From: an uncultured Oscillibacter sp.
GTDB taxonomy: Bacteria > Bacillota > Clostridia > Oscillospirales > Oscillospiraceae
Direction of reading: 5' to 3'
Assembly: GCA_900551885.1 (NCBI GenBank)
Contig: URXS01000113.1
Location: forward strand, 1-6,160
DNA length: 6,160 nt
The notes beneath the pieces are model-generated. The model saw nothing but the letters and a program-made list of their open reading frames with translations, searched no databases and was not told where the DNA came from. Positions 4,598-6,160 of this stretch are shown here, piece after piece (position 1 is the stretch's first letter; every line of letters begins with the position of its first letter). The translations under genes were made by a program, and so were the position numbers.

Positions 4598-4623
4598 ATA
4601 ACACACCAGAAAACAAAGGGCAA
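4595..4623 (-). promoter_or_regulatory. miaB promoter with extended -10
   Basis: On the minus strand TTGCCC (4623-4618) and TATGAT (4600-4595) are separated by 17 nt, and TGT directly before TATGAT gives an extended -10. It begins just past the rluD terminator, so miaB is a separate transcription unit. Confidence 0.6.
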
Positions 4624-4628
4624 GCGAC

Positions 4629-4660
4629 AAAAAGGCGGAAAGGACGCTTCCTTTCCGCCT
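4629..4660 (-). terminator. Rho-independent terminator of the lspA-rluD unit
   Basis: On the minus strand AGGCGGAAAGG pairs perfectly with CCTTTCCGCCT across a 6-nt loop (aagcgt), followed directly by a short T-run (opposite AAAAA at 4629-4633). It starts 3 nt after the rluD stop codon. Confidence 0.88.
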
Positions 4661-4663
4661 GTT

Positions 4664-5581
4664 TTATGCCTTTGCCGCCAGCTTCTGGAGCTGGGCCTGA
4701 AACTCCTCCGGCAGCGGGCACTGGAGCTCCACCGGCTGCCCCGTCCGGGGGTGGAGGAACCGCAGCCCCACGGCGTGGAGACACTGGCCCTGAAGGCCGG
4801 GGACCGCCTTTTTGGCGCCGTACACCGTGTCCCCCAGGATGGGATGGCCGATGTGGGCCATGTGGACCCGAATCTGGTGGGTGCGGCCGGTCTCCAACCG
4901 GCACTCCACGTAGGTGAAGCCGGGAAACCGCTCCAGCACGGTCCAGTGGGTCACGGCGTTGCGCCCATTCGCCACCACCGCCATCTTCTTCCGGTCCGTG
5001 GGGTGGCGGCCGATGGGGGCGTCCACGGTGCCCGAATCCTCCCGAAGGTTCCCCACCACGATGCACCGGTAGATCCGGGAAAGGGTGTGGTCCTGGAGCT
5101 GGGCGGAGAGCTTCTGATGGGCGAAGTCGTTCTTCGCCGCGATGATGAGGCCGGAGGTGTCCCGGTCGATGCGGTGGACGATACCGGGCCGCAGGGCCCC
5201 GCCCACGCCGGAAAGGCTGTCCCCGCAGTGGTGGAGCAGGGCGTTGACCAGCGTCCCGTCCGGGTGGCCGGGGGCCGGATGGACCACCAGCCCCTTGGGC
5301 TTGTTGACCACGATCACGTCGCTGTCCTCGTACACCACGTCCAGGGGGATGTCCTGGGGAACGGCCTCCAGGGGCTCCGGGTCCGGCAGCGTCACGGTAA
5401 TGGTCTCGCTGCCATTGAGCCGGGCGTTTTTCCCCAGGGGCTTGTCCCCCGCCGTCACCTGTCCCTCCTGGCAGAGCCTCGCGGCGGCGGAGCGGGTCAG
5501 CTCCGGCAGGGCTTCCGCCAGATACGCGTCCAGCCGCTTGCCAGCGTCCTCACTGGTGGCCGTCAGCGTCCGCTTGTCCAT
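4664..5581 (-). CDS. rluD: RluA/RluD-family 23S rRNA (or tRNA) pseudouridine synthase
   Basis: Converts uridine to pseudouridine in structured RNA; RluD itself modifies helix 69 of 23S rRNA, but target assignment within this family is uncertain. The protein is 305 residues. An S4-like RNA-binding domain occupies about residues 12-65 (RLDAYLAEALPELTRSAAARLCQEGQV). The catalytic domain follows with VVNKPKGLVVHPAPGH (92-107). HRIDRDTSGLIIAAK carries the catalytic Asp at 139. RIYRCIVVG, RLETGRTHQIRVHMAHIGHPILGDTVYG and a C-terminal LHPRTGQPVEL complete the family pattern. ATG at 5581 is chosen because AAGGGG lies 7 nt upstream and MDKRTLTATSEDAGKRLD is a normal N-terminus. It overlaps the 3' end of lspA by 32 nt, so the two genes are one operon; this pair is common in Firmicutes. 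A terminator follows at once. Confidence 0.93.
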   Translation of the reverse strand: MDKRTLTATSEDAGKRLDAYLAEALPELTRSAAARLCQEGQVTAGDKPLGKNARLNGSETITVTLPDPEPLEAVPQDIPLDVVYEDSDVIVVNKPKGLVVHPAPGHPDGTLVNALLHHCGDSLSGVGGALRPGIVHRIDRDTSGLIIAAKNDFAHQKLSAQLQDHTLSRIYRCIVVGNLREDSGTVDAPIGRHPTDRKKMAVVANGRNAVTHWTVLERFPGFTYVECRLETGRTHQIRVHMAHIGHPILGDTVYGAKKAVPGLQGQCLHAVGLRFLHPRTGQPVELQCPLPEEFQAQLQKLAAKA

Positions 5582-6056
5582 GCCCGCGCCCCTTCCCGTC
5601 ATATTTCTCATAGAACCACAGGTAGTAGATCACGCCCAGCACCGCGCCGCACACCACGCAGATGTCCGCCACGTTGAACACCGGATAGCTGGGCCAGAAC
5701 TGAAAGTGGAACATATCCACCACATATCCCAGCCGCACCCGGTCGATGATATTGCCAAGGCCCCCGGCCATAATCAGGAAGCAGGCGGCAAGGCCCAGGG
5801 GATGGCGCACCACCCGCCGGATCAGCAGGGCCACCACCGCCAGCACGATCACCGACGTGACGGCCACCAGCAGCCATCGCATTCCGGAGAAGCTGGACCA
5901 GGCGGCGCCGTAGTTGTGGACGGTGCATAGCTCCACCACCCCCGGCCAGAAGGGCTGGGTGTCCCCCAGGGGAATGGTGATGGTGACATAGTGCTTCACC
6001 CATTGGTCCAGGCCCAGCAGGGCCAGGGCGGCAATGGAAAACAGAGTATACAGCAT
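5550..6056 (-). CDS. lspA: Lipoprotein signal peptidase (signal peptidase II)
   Basis: An inner-membrane aspartic peptidase that removes the signal peptide from diacylglyceryl-modified prolipoproteins before the lipid-bearing cysteine. The 168 residues are standard for the family. Seen: an N-terminal membrane helix with D17-Q18 (LLGLDQWVKHYV); VHNYGAAWSSFSG at 46-58; a second helix (62-79); a third with GGLGNIIDRVRLGYVVDMF, where D114 is the first catalytic Asp; and FNVADICVVCGAVLG, where D131 is the second. The last helix ends near LWFYEKY, with a hydrophilic tail DGKGRGHGQADADGHQ. ATG at 6056 is supported by AAAGGAG about 7 nt upstream and by the membrane helix starting at once; an upstream in-frame ATG (6131) would add a proline-rich, non-family extension across the predicted promoter. 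It is the first gene of the lspA-rluD operon. Confidence 0.96.
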   Translation of the reverse strand: MLYTLFSIAALALLGLDQWVKHYVTITIPLGDTQPFWPGVVELCTVHNYGAAWSSFSGMRWLLVAVTSVIVLAVVALLIRRVVRHPLGLAACFLIMAGGLGNIIDRVRLGYVVDMFHFQFWPSYPVFNVADICVVCGAVLGVIYYLWFYEKYDGKGRGHGQADADGHQ

Positions 6057-6070
6057 GGAATTCTCCTTTT

Positions 6071-6085
6071 CGGGGCAGGGCCCCG
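6071..6085. other. Short perfect hairpin just upstream of the lspA ribosome site
   Basis: CGGGGC-AGG-GCCCCG is a 6-bp all-GC stem with a 3-nt loop, lying in the predicted lspA leader and ending 4 nt before the AGGAG. It could affect ribosome access or RNA stability, or may be chance in GC-rich DNA. Confidence 0.35.
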
Positions 6086-6102
6086 GCTTGTTTGGTGGGT
6101 CC

Positions 6103-6131
6103 AGTTTACACGGTTTTCCCCGGAAATGCAA
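6103..6131 (-). promoter_or_regulatory. Candidate lspA promoter
   Basis: On the minus strand TTGCAT (6131-6126) and TAAACT (6108-6103) are separated by 17 nt. Both hexamers are partial matches (three and four of six). It is the best pair in the AT-richer part of the leader, giving a start near 6096. Confidence 0.35.
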
Positions 6132-6140
6132 CAGCGGCGC

Positions 6141-6160
6141 CCGGAGGCAATCGCCTCCGG
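6141..6160. other. Perfect 8-bp inverted repeat at the right edge
   Basis: CCGGAGGC-aatc-GCCTCCGG reaches the last base of the window. Going leftward no T-run follows, so it is a poor terminator for a minus-strand gene further right. Going rightward the next bases are not visible, so a terminator in that direction cannot be judged. Confidence 0.4.

Noticed and set aside
4559..4630. N-terminal extension of MiaB to the ATG at 4630
   Set aside because: That ATG lies in the T-run side of the rluD terminator and upstream of the miaB promoter. A GGAGG at 7 nt from TTG 4558 fits far better.
5582..5611. Extension of the RluD start to the ATG at 5611
   Set aside because: It would add ten residues without a ribosome site, whereas ATG 5581 has AAGGGG 7 nt upstream and gives the usual N-terminus.
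1..6160. CRISPR array, tRNA or rRNA gene, transposase, integrase
   Set aside because: I saw no regularly spaced direct repeats, no tRNA-like cloverleaf with CCA end, no rRNA sequence, and no recombinase motifs on either strand.

Overview
The window looks like chromosomal DNA of a GC-rich, low-motility-type gut Clostridia member, most likely an Oscillospiraceae relative of Flavonifractor, Pseudoflavonifractor or Lawsonibacter. That placement is an inference from high GC, AGGAGG-type ribosome sites, the lspA-rluD and miaB...mutS gene order, and intergenic hairpin repeats of a kind I associate with such genomes. No ribosomal or other marker gene is present to prove it.

Almost everything is on the minus strand. 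Reading in the direction of transcription (right to left): lspA (lipoprotein signal peptidase, 5550-6056) overlaps an RluD-family pseudouridine synthase gene (4664-5581), which ends in a clear rho-independent terminator (4629-4660). miaB (tRNA methylthiotransferase, 3146-4558) follows with its own extended -10 promoter and a perfect 20-bp palindrome over the start of transcription. At the left edge is the 5' part of mutS (1-1005, cut by the window). These four are housekeeping genes.

Between miaB and mutS, which are close neighbours in many Firmicutes, sits an accessory regulatory module (1476-3149). It holds two paralogous 69-70 residue Xre-type repressors that flank a metallo-beta-lactamase-fold protein of the dihydropterin-synthase-like family (COG1237 type). 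It also holds one small plus-strand gene for an 81-residue helical protein. The right-hand repressor and the MBL gene share an ATGA overlap, so they are one translationally coupled unit. The 96-bp gap between this unit and the small plus-strand gene carries two face-to-face, overlapping sigma-A promoters. Each has a perfect ACAGGAA-N6-TTCCTGT operator inside its -35/-10 spacer, and the rightward promoter is a full-consensus TTGACA-17-TATAAT. The left-hand repressor has the same promoter architecture with a different operator sequence. There the rightward promoter points into the 3' end of the MBL gene as antisense, with no partner gene.

Between this module and mutS, 1006-1475 has no supportable gene. 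It is packed with at least eight inverted repeats that look like dispersed intergenic repeat elements. The main interest of the window is the duplicated two-promoter switch and its repressor pair. The rest is ordinary core genome.
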